20,557 nucleotides of DNA from Caldifarciminota bacterium (GTDB taxonomy: Bacteria > Hydrothermota > Tepidihabitantia > SM23-42), in contig JAGMEL010000027.1 of NCBI GenBank assembly GCA_023128195.1, forward strand, positions 1-20,557, in the 5' to 3' direction. Position 1 is the stretch's first letter. The number at the start of each line of letters is the position of its first letter. The position numbers and the translations under genes are program-made. The notes under the pieces are model-generated. The model was not told the DNA's origin. It did no database searches and saw nothing but the letters and a program-made list of their open reading frames with translations. This document shows, piece after piece, positions 1-9,680 of the stretch.

Positions 1-15
1 CCCCCTCGAGGGGGG
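1..15. repeat. GC-rich perfect palindrome at the window edge
   Basis: The first 14 bases, CCCCCTCGAGGGGG, are a perfect palindrome lying about 30 bases upstream of the first gene. It could be the hairpin of a terminator or attenuator for whatever precedes, but no T-run follows: the next bases are purine-rich and merge into ribosome-binding-like sequence. The left side is cut by the window, so a longer structure cannot be judged. Confidence 0.4.
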
Positions 16-45
16 AGGATAAAGGAGGGGGTGCAAGGAGGTTTT

Positions 46-2301
46 ATGGTAAGAATTGTCGTGTGTTTGTTTTTAACACTCAATTTTATGACTGCCTGGA
101 CATATGATTACCGAGATAGATATGAGATTGCTTCGCCTCGACAAGTCGGGACTCGCAATGACGGGGTCGTGTTTGATTCATTGAGAAGCCTGCCGCCCCG
201 TATGCGGGGGTTTGGGGATGAGGAGTATTTTAATGCATTTATCAAACCAAAGCAGCGAGATTCTTTGAATGTCCGTTGTGAGGGCAGGTGGCCCTTTGGT
301 CCGGGGTTTGAGGTATATGGTGATACCAGTAATAATATCTTATGTTTTGGTTCTGGTTCTGGGGTATTGGTTTTTGATATAAGTGATCCATCAAATCCTA
401 CTACATTAAGTCAGATTGCTGTGAATGGTTTGATAATGCAAGTCTACATTAGAGACACGCTATTGTTTGTTTCCAGTTATGGCAATGGGGTAGAGATATT
501 TAATATCGCTGACGCAGTTAATCCGGTAAAGATATCTCAAATTGATGTCCCTGCCAGGGATTTCTGTCTTAAGGATACTTTTGCTTATTGCGTGGCGGAA
601 GACAGTTTAAGGATCGTAAACATCTCAGATATTTTTAATCCTTATCAGGTGGGTGCGTGTCAGGACAGTGGTTATGTAGTTTCAGTATCAGGGAATTATG
701 CATTTACTGGTGGCAGATGGAAGTTATCAGCGATTGATGTAACTAATCCTGCAAATCCACAGGTTGTGAACAGTATCCCTGCCTATGTGTATACCTTAAC
801 GGTTGACGGCAATCATTGTTACTGTGTATTAAACACATTTGGGTTTACGATATACAACGTCTCAGACCCCTTAAACATCTGGCAGGAATCCCAGTTAAGC
901 ACAGTAGGTGGTGTTGATATTTATAAGTTAGGATTTTATGTTTATCTACCTGGTTTTGTGATTGTTGATGTGGGAGATTCGGCAAATCCATTTGTGGTTG
1001 GAGATACATCATTGCCCGTATATGCACAGGCAGTTTGGGTGAATGATAATTTTGGCTATGGTTTTGTTGCGAATGACTATGAAGGGTTAACAGTGATAAA
1101 TATCAATGACCCGACAAACCCAGTGGTTGACAGTCAATACTATGGTGCGGACGATTCTCGTGATGTATTTGTGCGGGGCAATTATGCGTATGTGGCAAAT
1201 CAAAGAAAAGGGTTAAAAATAATTGATGTTACCGATCCATCAATGCCCTATGAACTTGGAGAATATGACACAGTGGGGACTTATCCAAACTTACAGACAG
1301 TATGGGCGGTGGATACCTTGGTGTATATACCAGTTGAATGGCCTTTTGTTTTTAAAATACTTAATGTAAGCAATCCAAGTTTACCATCACTTTTAAGTTA
1401 TTGTAGAATGAGGACTATCGGCGAAGATCTTTTTGTAAAGGACAGTTTTGCTTATGCCGTTGGAACGGCAGCGTTCCAGGCTTTTAGAATTTCAAATCCT
1501 TTAAATCCTGAGTCTTTACCAACTTATTTACTTCCACACGATATATCATATGCTGTTTTTGTTAAAGACACTTTTGCCTACATCGCCAACGCCGACTCCG
1601 GTTTGAGGATTTTGAACATCTCTGATCCTGCAGTACCGTTTGAGGTGGGGTATCATAATAATCCTCCTGGCGGTGGTGCTACCGGTATCTATGTAAAAGA
1701 TACGATTGCTTATTTTGCAACATGGGGCGGCGGGTTAAGGATTCTAAATGTAAATGACCCCTCTACGCCTATTGAAATTGGCTTTCACCCGGCTGCGGCA
1801 TGGGATGTGGTTGTGCAGGACACAATCGCTCACGTAACTTCAAATTTGGGTCGTGTTAATTTTATTAACATTTCAAATCCCACAAACCCGGTGTTGTGTG
1901 GCTATTATGATGCCGCTGACTATGTAGGTAGACTATTTGTTGATAGCAGTTTGATTTATGTGACCTGCTACGAAGCTGGATTAAGCATATTAGAATTGAC
2001 AGAAACTGGCGTTATAGAACAGCATAGAGATAATTTAATTAATGCCCAACTATCATTTAATATGTTGTCAAACCCAATCAAAAATAAAGGCGTTTTATTA
2101 ATATCATTGCCTAACGAAAAGGAATATCAGGTTGGTTTATTCGATATTCAGGGACGAAAAGTAATTTGTTTAGATAAGGGAAAGCGCGGAGGTTTTATTA
2201 AAAAAGTGTTCAACCTACTCGACCTCCCCAACGGCATTTATTTTGCCATCCTCAAAGCTGAAGATAAACAGTTAGTAAGAAAGGTTGTTGTAATACATTA
2301 A
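46..2301 (+). CDS. Secreted LVIVD-repeat beta-propeller protein with C-terminal T9SS-type sorting domain
   Basis: A 751-residue secreted protein. The ATG at 46 is chosen because AAGGAGG (35-41) lies just upstream; the GTG at 31 is in frame and adds five residues, but has AAAGGAGGGG directly abutting it with no spacer. Residues 1-18 form a hydrophobic signal peptide. From about residue 107 to 655 there are 14 LVIVD-type repeats, each about 40 residues, with cores such as VLVFDISDPSNP, LRIVNISDIFNP and LKIIDVTDPSMP; the last (LSILELTETG) is degenerate. LVIVD repeats are predicted to fold as beta-propeller blades, and 14 would suit two seven-bladed propellers (inference). Residues of about 670-751 are a Por/T9SS type A-like sorting domain (LFDIQGRKV, LPNGIYFAIL, final KVVVIH). 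It is probably surface-attached or secreted; ligand unknown. The next gene starts 12 bases downstream, so the two are likely cotranscribed. Confidence 0.9.
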   Translation: MVRIVVCLFLTLNFMTAWTYDYRDRYEIASPRQVGTRNDGVVFDSLRSLPPRMRGFGDEEYFNAFIKPKQRDSLNVRCEGRWPFGPGFEVYGDTSNNILCFGSGSGVLVFDISDPSNPTTLSQIAVNGLIMQVYIRDTLLFVSSYGNGVEIFNIADAVNPVKISQIDVPARDFCLKDTFAYCVAEDSLRIVNISDIFNPYQVGACQDSGYVVSVSGNYAFTGGRWKLSAIDVTNPANPQVVNSIPAYVYTLTVDGNHCYCVLNTFGFTIYNVSDPLNIWQESQLSTVGGVDIYKLGFYVYLPGFVIVDVGDSANPFVVGDTSLPVYAQAVWVNDNFGYGFVANDYEGLTVININDPTNPVVDSQYYGADDSRDVFVRGNYAYVANQRKGLKIIDVTDPSMPYELGEYDTVGTYPNLQTVWAVDTLVYIPVEWPFVFKILNVSNPSLPSLLSYCRMRTIGEDLFVKDSFAYAVGTAAFQAFRISNPLNPESLPTYLLPHDISYAVFVKDTFAYIANADSGLRILNISDPAVPFEVGYHNNPPGGGATGIYVKDTIAYFATWGGGLRILNVNDPSTPIEIGFHPAAAWDVVVQDTIAHVTSNLGRVNFINISNPTNPVLCGYYDAADYVGRLFVDSSLIYVTCYEAGLSILELTETGVIEQHRDNLINAQLSFNMLSNPIKNKGVLLISLPNEKEYQVGLFDIQGRKVICLDKGKRGGFIKKVFNLLDLPNGIYFAILKAEDKQLVRKVVVIH

Positions 2302-2313
2302 AAAGGGGGAAAC

Positions 2314-5300
2314 ATGAAAAATATAATTATTGTAAGCATAATGATTGTTGCGGACGTCTTTGCCGCAACTGCAATATATGATGTTGAGCTATCCTATAAT
2401 GACAACTTTATGGCAACTCAAGCTAAACAGGAATTTCTAGCAACAGCAGATAGCATAAGTGAAGTCACTTTTTTCTGTGGTAGAAAAATTATACCTGGGA
2501 AATATAACTTCTGGATAGCAGATGCAAATGGCTTTCAGATAAGTCCAACTATTTTCAGTGACTCAGCTGGTCTTTTCGATTATGAGTTAGTTTCAGCACA
2601 ATTCAATCCCAAGGTTCCTGTTCGAAAAGGATTTACTTACCAAGTGCATATAAAACATTCACTTCCGCAATGCAGTACCAACTTTTACTACAACCGCGAT
2701 AATCCATATTCTGAGGGTGAGCTGATTGGTCATTCGGGCTGTGATTTAGCCGCCCGGATAAAAGGATTTAACAATTTTCCCAAGGATTTGTTTGGCATGA
2801 ATTCGCATCTGCTTAATACATACCGCTTATATCCCGATTCATTTATCGCCATGGACAAGTGGGAAGCCTGTATTGATTCAATGGAAGCAATGGGCATAAC
2901 ATGGGACCGGGTTGGTATGTGCGCGTGGCAGCATTTCCAATTTGACAGCACTGATATTGATTCGTTTCATTACGATTGGTGTGACAGTTTGATAAAGTTA
3001 TTTGCCCAGGACTCGATAAACGTACTCTGGTATTTCACCATGAGCACCAAATGGGCAGGAAGTGATACCGTTTATAACAACTTTGATGTGTATTATTCAT
3101 TTCCCAGAAATTTATTTGAGCCAGTGTTAGACAGTAGTGGTGGAATAAACCTTAATAACTACTTTGGTCAATATGTTTATAAGTTTGTAAAAAGATATGG
3201 ACCAAATGGTGAATTCTGGAATGAAAATCAAGACCTGCCCTATTATCCGATACAATACTATGAAATGTGGAATGAACCAGAATGGGGAATATATGATGGT
3301 CACTATAATGACTTGCCGAGCTTCTGGGGGGATACTGTTACGATTATCGATCCTTATTACGATAGTCTAATCATTGCGGATGGAGATACAACAAGTCTGA
3401 TGGATGTGTATTCTCGGTTGTGTATTGTTGGTGATTCTGCAGTACACAAAGCCGCGGCAGAAAATGGGGCAGGTGATAGTATTTACACGCTTGCCTATTT
3501 ACCATATCACTTCTGGTCCTCAACTGAATGGCCACGGTCTGATGTATGGTTAGGTCGTCTGGAAGAAGATTCAGTACATAATCATTGTGATGGAATGGCA
3601 TTTCACGCCGCCGCAATCCGGGACTGGGAGCCTCTTTTCCATAATCGCCAAAAGCTCACTCTTGATAGTATATGGATTTTCATGAAAAATAGCAATTTTC
3701 GTGATAAGTTTTTATGGTGCACAGAGCATACAACAGGTTGTTACTTTGCTTGTGATTCTGTTAGCGGTTTTCCTGTACAAAGCGATGAGCTAATTGCCAC
3801 ACTCTGCTCATTCAGTGCAAACGATTCTCCTGAGGGACCTCTAACCCATAGTTTTTTATGGGTTTTCAGTCATTATTATTTCAACGATGTTGGAGACGGC
3901 AGCATGAGACTCAAATGTATTACGCGGCGCAATAATTTCGAAAAGCGTCCACCTGGTTATGGGTTCGATCAGTTGACAGCATTTTTAAAAGATTACCGAT
4001 TCAATCGCTGTTTAGTTACCAACAATACCTATGACACGATTCGGGTCTATGAGTTTGAAAATCCCCAGACAGATAGAAGAATTTATGTTGGCTGGAAAGA
4101 ATGGGAAATTAGTGGTGATTCAGTGGATTATGAATTGCCCTTACGCACAAATGCCGCAGAAGTTGAGAAAACTGCTCGTGACGCTAATCCTGAGACATAT
4201 ACTAAATCAGCAGATTCACGTGGCTGGCTCAGTATTGCGCTTGATACCATACCCAAATTCATTATCGAACCGGCTGATTCGATATTAAGACGATCAGATT
4301 TAGTAATTGACAGTATCTGGGCAAATCCTTCATATCCGAGAGATGGTGATTCAGTAATGTTTTATGCAATACTCAGGAATATTGATACTGTTCAAGCGAC
4401 GCCGAATACGATATTCGTCAATTTTTACAATAATGATACTCTGTTTGCAACAGACACTATAACCGTAGAAATTGAGCCTGAAAGCACCCTGGTTTCCAGT
4501 CCTGATACAATATGGGTAGCGACACAGGGAATTGATTTATTTAAGGCAGTTGCCAATCCCTTAAGAAAATTCGTGGAACATGATTTCACCAACAATGCAC
4601 AGTATCGCCTGTATAATGTTCCATTAAGACCTTACGGCTCAATAGAGGTAAATAATAACCAGACCTATACAAATTTTCCGTACGTTGTGCTCAATCTAAA
4701 TTCAGTAAATCCGAATGATAGTCTAAATCCACCGGCAGATTCGATGAAAATCTGGCAGTGTTACGGCGATTCGCTCAACAGTATCGATTCTACGGGCTGG
4801 ATATCATTTGATTCTACTTATTTCTGGTATTTACGCCAGGAACAGGGCGTGAATAAAATCTATGCCCGATTTAAGTGCGGTGACTGGAATGAAAGCCAAG
4901 AATACTGTGATTCAATTGTTTTTGATAAGACTGCGCCGACTGGTTCGTTTGTGATAAATGAGGACAGCACATTTACAAATACTTCTAGTGTAACTCTTAA
5001 CAATTCAATGAGCGATTCTTCGAGTAGTATGCAAGACACGAGTGGAATGTCAAGGATGCGCTTCGGCAATAAATACTTGAAGAATCTGGTTAAAAATTCA
5101 GCATTTGATAGTTCAGGTAATTGGGTATATGATACAGCGATATATCATGATAGTTTAAAACTTTTTGAGATTCCAGTACAGACAACCGGCAATTACTTTT
5201 ACCAATCAATTGCTCCTGAGAGCCTTGCTGAGTTTGATAATGACACGATGTTATTATGGATAGATTTGGTAGATAGTGCATTTACAGGAACAGGCAAAGT

Positions 5301-7194
5301 CGAATTTCTGTACATATATGGTCTTCCAAGGGAGAATGATTCGATCGATCCAAGAGGTCAATATCCTTTTGGCACCATAATTACAATATCTCAAGGGACC
5401 AATGCAAAAGTATCTCAGTATAATCTTGCTTCTTATTTTAGATATCATCCTGAGCCGCCCGCAGGAGAGATATTACTTGAGGCAAGGGTTAGGGTGTTTA
5501 TTGATGCTGGGGATACGAATACTGGTAAACTATTTATTGATAATTTCAGGCTTGATGTGGTAAGTCCTTTTGATAGTTCAAGATTTGAAAATTATGATTC
5601 ACTCAAAGAATGGACATTGACCTCAGGCAATGGTGTGAGGAAAGTGTATGGTCAGTTTTCCGATGGTGCGGGTAATGAGACCGGTGTTTTATTTGATAGC
5701 ATTGTTGTTGATACGACCAAGCCTGCAGCGAATATTTCATCACCGCAGGATGACCAAATAATCAGCGGCACTGTTAAAATTGCTGGATGGGCGTGTGATT
5801 ATGATGATCCCCAGCAGCACTTTAAGCTTTATGAACTGAAGTATCAGAAGTTTGAAACAGAACCCTGGTATGGTATCGATCCTATTTCATTATTTTACAC
5901 ACCTGTAGAACCAAGCCTTCCGCCTAAGACCCTTGCTAAATGGAACACTAAGGAAGTAACTGATAATCATGGCGATGGCTCGTATTATCTTAAACTGACA
6001 GTCAGAGATTCTGCAGGAAATTATCAAGATGACACTACAACCGTTTATATAAGGAACGATCGAGGCGCTGATGGAGAGATTTCAGGGTTTATCAATGATG
6101 TTTATGGCTTAGCTGCAGACAACGAAATTTATATCGGTGAAATTGGAATCGGGAAGATTTACCGGTACAATGCTAATTATGAATTGATTGATACCTTCAA
6201 TTTAATTGATTCAATAGGCGTTGGTTTTCCTCTAGCAATGGCGCTTGATGATTCAGGAAAATTATGGGCAACTAACATAACCAGTCACCTGGTCAATAGA
6301 TTTACTCCACAAGGCAATCTTTTATTACAATTTGGCAGTGGTTTTTCATTACCTTCAGGCATTGGGTTCGATAATTCGGGTAATATCTGGGTATCAGATA
6401 GAATGCATCATAAGATAAAGAAATTTAATCAGAGTGGTGATACATTATTTGAATTTGGCACAAAAGGCAGGGAATACGGCGAAATAAAACGGCCAATAGG
6501 AATCGCCCTACTTGATGACAAAATATATATTGCAGACTCAAGAAACAGACGCATATCAGTCTTTGATACCCTGGGCGATTTTATTAGGGTCATTGGTGAA
6601 TCAGCTGGATTATTAATGCCATTTGGTCTGGTAATCGATTCAACCGGCTGTATTTTTGTGAGCGACTTTATTGGTGATCGGGTGATTGAGTTTGGTCCTT
6701 CTGGAAATCAATTACTTGAGATTGACAGTATCCTGGATGCACCATCAGGACTTGCTTTATCATCAGACGCAAATATTTTGTATGTGTCTGATACCAAACA
6801 TAAAAGGGTACTGGCATTTACAGTGAGGGGCGAACCACCGCAAGGCGGCGGTCCCCAGTCATACGGTGATGTTTACATTAATAGATTAATGTTTGATGTT
6901 TATCCGAGCATATTCTCAGAGCAATTAATTATTAGATTACAGGGTATGGGAGAGAGCTCAAAGAGCATGGAAATAAAAATCTACGACGTAAGTGGTCGAT
7001 TAGTCAAACAATTTAACTATTTAACCGATCAACCATTTGACCAAATTATTTGGCGTGGCCAGGACGACCTCGACAGACAAGTTTCCTGTGGTGTTTACTT
7101 TATAAGGCTTACTGTAAGTCCCGTAGGGGTCATAGATCACAACGGAGAAACGCCTGATTATATAGAAACAAAAAAGGCAATACTGCTAAAATAA
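2314..7194 (+). CDS. Large secreted glycoside-hydrolase-like protein with CARDB, Ig-like, nested jelly-roll-like, NHL and sorting domains
   Basis: A 1626-residue secreted protein with a signal peptide at 1-18 and AAGGGGGA ahead of the ATG. Domains in order: an N-terminal beta-sandwich-like region (20-150); a TIM-barrel-like region (155-600) with MWNEPEW at 318-324 and WCTEH at 468-472, which match the acid/base (E321) and nucleophile (E471) signatures of clan GH-A, nearest in style to GH39/GH5; a CARDB-like domain (660-765); two Ig-like modules (775-875 and 875-1135), the second interrupted by a jelly-roll-like carbohydrate-binding region (about 920-1083, NLVKNSAF to FIDNFRLDV); another Ig-like module (1138-1248); six NHL repeats (1253-1505), a likely six-bladed propeller; and a FlgD/T9SS-type sorting domain (1525-1626, IKIYDVSGRLV, CGVYFIRL). 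It probably binds and perhaps cleaves a polysaccharide outside the cell. The substrate cannot be told, and the catalytic assignment rests on motifs only. Confidence 0.85.
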   Translation: MKNIIIVSIMIVADVFAATAIYDVELSYNDNFMATQAKQEFLATADSISEVTFFCGRKIIPGKYNFWIADANGFQISPTIFSDSAGLFDYELVSAQFNPKVPVRKGFTYQVHIKHSLPQCSTNFYYNRDNPYSEGELIGHSGCDLAARIKGFNNFPKDLFGMNSHLLNTYRLYPDSFIAMDKWEACIDSMEAMGITWDRVGMCAWQHFQFDSTDIDSFHYDWCDSLIKLFAQDSINVLWYFTMSTKWAGSDTVYNNFDVYYSFPRNLFEPVLDSSGGINLNNYFGQYVYKFVKRYGPNGEFWNENQDLPYYPIQYYEMWNEPEWGIYDGHYNDLPSFWGDTVTIIDPYYDSLIIADGDTTSLMDVYSRLCIVGDSAVHKAAAENGAGDSIYTLAYLPYHFWSSTEWPRSDVWLGRLEEDSVHNHCDGMAFHAAAIRDWEPLFHNRQKLTLDSIWIFMKNSNFRDKFLWCTEHTTGCYFACDSVSGFPVQSDELIATLCSFSANDSPEGPLTHSFLWVFSHYYFNDVGDGSMRLKCITRRNNFEKRPPGYGFDQLTAFLKDYRFNRCLVTNNTYDTIRVYEFENPQTDRRIYVGWKEWEISGDSVDYELPLRTNAAEVEKTARDANPETYTKSADSRGWLSIALDTIPKFIIEPADSILRRSDLVIDSIWANPSYPRDGDSVMFYAILRNIDTVQATPNTIFVNFYNNDTLFATDTITVEIEPESTLVSSPDTIWVATQGIDLFKAVANPLRKFVEHDFTNNAQYRLYNVPLRPYGSIEVNNNQTYTNFPYVVLNLNSVNPNDSLNPPADSMKIWQCYGDSLNSIDSTGWISFDSTYFWYLRQEQGVNKIYARFKCGDWNESQEYCDSIVFDKTAPTGSFVINEDSTFTNTSSVTLNNSMSDSSSSMQDTSGMSRMRFGNKYLKNLVKNSAFDSSGNWVYDTAIYHDSLKLFEIPVQTTGNYFYQSIAPESLAEFDNDTMLLWIDLVDSAFTGTGKVEFLYIYGLPRENDSIDPRGQYPFGTIITISQGTNAKVSQYNLASYFRYHPEPPAGEILLEARVRVFIDAGDTNTGKLFIDNFRLDVVSPFDSSRFENYDSLKEWTLTSGNGVRKVYGQFSDGAGNETGVLFDSIVVDTTKPAANISSPQDDQIISGTVKIAGWACDYDDPQQHFKLYELKYQKFETEPWYGIDPISLFYTPVEPSLPPKTLAKWNTKEVTDNHGDGSYYLKLTVRDSAGNYQDDTTTVYIRNDRGADGEISGFINDVYGLAADNEIYIGEIGIGKIYRYNANYELIDTFNLIDSIGVGFPLAMALDDSGKLWATNITSHLVNRFTPQGNLLLQFGSGFSLPSGIGFDNSGNIWVSDRMHHKIKKFNQSGDTLFEFGTKGREYGEIKRPIGIALLDDKIYIADSRNRRISVFDTLGDFIRVIGESAGLLMPFGLVIDSTGCIFVSDFIGDRVIEFGPSGNQLLEIDSILDAPSGLALSSDANILYVSDTKHKRVLAFTVRGEPPQGGGPQSYGDVYINRLMFDVYPSIFSEQLIIRLQGMGESSKSMEIKIYDVSGRLVKQFNYLTDQPFDQIIWRGQDDLDRQVSCGVYFIRLTVSPVGVIDHNGETPDYIETKKAILLK

Positions 7195-7330
7195 TTCTGA
7201 AGGAGAGGTTCCTGAGAAAGTTCCAAAATTTTTTATTATCCGTATAGGTAGAATACACTGTATGATTACAGACATTAGAAACTATTAAAAAAATTGCTGT
7301 CATTGTTTCTATTATTCAACCACAGGCAGA

Positions 7331-7993
7331 TTAGATTCTGGTTATTACCGCGTAATTTCTTTTTTTATCATCCCCCCTGCGATAAGAATAAAAATATTCT
7401 GGATGGCATTTTGTGCAGAGGTCGAGTGATGCGAGTAAATCTTTATTCCCTAAATCTTCAATCACTGCAGATTTAAGATCAAGAAAATATTTTTGATCTT
7501 TGAGAACAATAGCATTTTTATATTTTTTATTAAACAAATCAACAACATCGTGTTTAACCTCATAACAACAATGACCTATTGAGGCGCCAAGGCAATATTT
7601 GTAATCACCCATTAATTCTCCTGCCCTTTTTACTATACCTTTAATAATACTCCTCCACCCGCAATGAATAATACAGACTTTTTTATCATTAAAAAGATAT
7701 ACAGGTAAACAATCGGCAATCTTCAAACCAGGAACAAAATTCTTTTTTTGTAAGATTAAACCATCCCCCATACGATTACCATTAGAATCAAGATTGATTA
7801 TTATATCTGAATGAATTTGTTTTAAGAAAACAGGCTCAAATTTTCTTAAGAATTCATTCTCACCATATCTTGTAGAATAGATTGCGAGATTATTTCTCCA
7901 TTTAAATTGAAAGTATTTGATGTTTTCTTGTTCAATAAGTTGCCAATCTTTTCTGGATGCTGTGCTTGAGTTATTCGGTATCACTCGTTCCAC
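7331..7993 (-). CDS. pgeF: Peptidoglycan editing factor / purine nucleoside phosphorylase (YfiH/PgeF, laccase-domain family)
   Basis: A 220-residue member of the Cu-oxidase_4 (YfiH/YlmD) family. Characterised members act on purine nucleosides (phosphorolysis, adenosine deamination); the E. coli protein is also reported to prevent misincorporation of wrong residues into peptidoglycan precursors. Family motifs are all present: STRYGEN (40-46), KQIHSD (58-63), GDGLI (76-80), ADCLPV (93-98), HCGWRS (110-115), GASIGHCCYEV (136-146) and YSYRRGD (202-208). The metal-site residues are probably H61, C95 and H110. It is somewhat shorter than the usual 240-260 residues, mostly at the N-terminus. The GTG start overlaps the end of recJ by 23 bases; a second in-frame GTG nine bases downstream is also possible. 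No strong ribosome site is seen, so translational coupling to recJ is likely. The gene converges on the end of the large secreted-protein gene; the 136 bases between them hold only a weak CTGTA/TACAG hairpin (7259-7272). Confidence 0.92.
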   Translation of the reverse strand: MERVIPNNSSTASRKDWQLIEQENIKYFQFKWRNNLAIYSTRYGENEFLRKFEPVFLKQIHSDIIINLDSNGNRMGDGLILQKKNFVPGLKIADCLPVYLFNDKKVCIIHCGWRSIIKGIVKRAGELMGDYKYCLGASIGHCCYEVKHDVVDLFNKKYKNAIVLKDQKYFLDLKSAVIEDLGNKDLLASLDLCTKCHPEYFYSYRRGDDKKRNYAVITRI

Positions 7994-9680
7994 TTGTTTT
8001 TCGCATTTCCTTGATCTTTAAAACCACTTTTCTCTTTCCAAAAAATGAATCTTCTGATATAGAATACAGACAATCAACCTTTGTTTTCCCGACCTCAATA
8101 TCCAAAATACTCTCTGCCTGGCCAAAGGCAATTGCATTAAATACCTTATCTTTATTTCTTACGGCAAATTTTAAGTGGTTTGAACCCACTACCCTGGGAA
8201 CGCCAACCATCTGGAACCCCTCTCCTAAAAATACCGGTTGAGGATTTGCCATACCAGTCGGTTCAAAATATTTTAGAAAATATACTACATCATCAGTTAT
8301 TTCATCTAAATTGAGTTTTATATCATATAGTTTTCTTTTATTAAAAACACTATTCTCAATTTTTTGTGCATATTCATTAATGCGTTCCTGCAATTCTGAA
8401 AATTTACCTGTCTGCATTGCCAGCCCCGCGGCTTGACTGTGGCCACCAAATTCTGTTAATAAATTACTACAAAAACTCAAGGCTTCAGTAATATCAAAAC
8501 CAGGAATTGAGCGAGCCGAGCCTTTTGCTACATCTTTTTTCAATGAAACAACTATTGCTGGTCTGTAATAGTTCTCACTAATTCTCGATGCCACAATGCC
8601 CACTACACCTTCATGCCAATCTTCCTTACCAACAATAATAACTCTATTCTTATCCTTACCTTGTTTTTTAATTAAATCCTGCGCCTCCTGGTACATTTGC
8701 TTTTCGATCTCTTGCCGTCTTTTATTGTCACAAGATAAATCTTTGATAAGTTTTTCTGCAGTCGGTTTATCTTTGGTAAGAAAGAGTTCCAATGCTTCCT
8801 TTGCATCGCGCAGTCTACCGCAGGCATTTATTCGTGGACCAATAATAAACCCGAGATGATAAGACGTGAGTCCACGTCTCAGACCGATTTGCTCCAACAT
8901 TACCTGAAATCCAATTTTTGTGCTCGCGGTTATTCTTTTTATACCATACTTCACCAGAATACGGTTTTCATCAACAAGGGGCACGACATCTACAACACTC
9001 CCTAAGGCAACAAGGTCTAAATCTTCAAAAATATCTTCTTCGTCCATTTTCAATTTCATGTACAGGGCTTGGAGCATTTTAAACGCCACACCAACACCTG
9101 CCAACTCCTTAAATGGATAATTGTTCCCAGGAATTTTCGGATTCAAAAGAGCAAACCCTTCAGGTAATATTTCCTTTGGTTTATGGTGGTCGCAAACAAT
9201 AACATCTACATTATTTTTATTTGCATGTAAGATTTCATTTACAGCTGTAATGCCACAGTCAACTGTAATGACCAAAGAACATCCTCTGTTTATTGCATGA
9301 TTTATACCATCAAGAGAAAGTCCATAACCTTCGGTAAGACGATGGGGAATATAATACTCAACCTCGAGACCGAATTTTTTGAAATTATTTACGACAAGGG
9401 CAGAACCTGTTACGCCATCAGTATCATAATCACCATGCACAAGAACCTTTTCCTTTTTGTGGATTGCCTTGATAATCCGATCAATTGCCTTTTCCATATC
9501 ATTTATTAAAAAGGGATCATAAAGATCAGCGAGTGATGGCGCAAAGTATTTTTCTATTTTTTCTGCAGAATCACAACCTCGATTCTGCAGAATTTGAACA
9601 ATGACCTTTGGTATCTTTTTCCCCCTTATCTCAATATCAGTAACCTCAGTCAGCTTATTCTTTAACAACCACTCAGCCAA
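7971..9680 (-). CDS. recJ: Single-stranded-DNA-specific 5'-3' exonuclease RecJ
   Basis: A 569-residue RecJ, the DHH-superfamily nuclease that degrades single-stranded DNA 5' to 3' in recombinational and mismatch repair in the cytoplasm. DHH-domain motifs are intact: VHGDYDTDGVTG (81-92), TVDCGI (139-144), CDHHKP (163-168) and ALGSVVDVVPL (225-235), followed by GPRINACGRL (281-290). The DHHA1 domain has WHEGVVGIVASR (355-366) and FGGHSQAAGLAM (411-422). Residues of about 455-565 form the OB-fold domain. Length is normal for the family. The start is a TTG at 9680, supported by AAGGAGA five bases upstream; no ATG gives the conserved N-terminus. It overlaps the small upstream ORF by 19 bases and pgeF by 23 bases, so the three are probably translated from one transcript. 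No promoter is visible between rnpB and recJ. Confidence 0.96.
   Translation of the reverse strand: MAEWLLKNKLTEVTDIEIRGKKIPKVIVQILQNRGCDSAEKIEKYFAPSLADLYDPFLINDMEKAIDRIIKAIHKKEKVLVHGDYDTDGVTGSALVVNNFKKFGLEVEYYIPHRLTEGYGLSLDGINHAINRGCSLVITVDCGITAVNEILHANKNNVDVIVCDHHKPKEILPEGFALLNPKIPGNNYPFKELAGVGVAFKMLQALYMKLKMDEEDIFEDLDLVALGSVVDVVPLVDENRILVKYGIKRITASTKIGFQVMLEQIGLRRGLTSYHLGFIIGPRINACGRLRDAKEALELFLTKDKPTAEKLIKDLSCDNKRRQEIEKQMYQEAQDLIKKQGKDKNRVIIVGKEDWHEGVVGIVASRISENYYRPAIVVSLKKDVAKGSARSIPGFDITEALSFCSNLLTEFGGHSQAAGLAMQTGKFSELQERINEYAQKIENSVFNKRKLYDIKLNLDEITDDVVYFLKYFEPTGMANPQPVFLGEGFQMVGVPRVVGSNHLKFAVRNKDKVFNAIAFGQAESILDIEVGKTKVDCLYSISEDSFFGKRKVVLKIKEMRKTSGTSDTE

Noticed and set aside
6945..6970. 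GAGAGAGCTC resembling an arm of the 32-base element
   Set aside because: It lies inside the large secreted-protein gene, lacks the TATTCATC core and second arm, and has no promoter beside it.
7195..7330. Possible terminator between the convergent large gene and pgeF
   Set aside because: Only a five-base-pair CTGTA/TACAG hairpin and scattered T-runs are present; nothing adds up to an intrinsic terminator.
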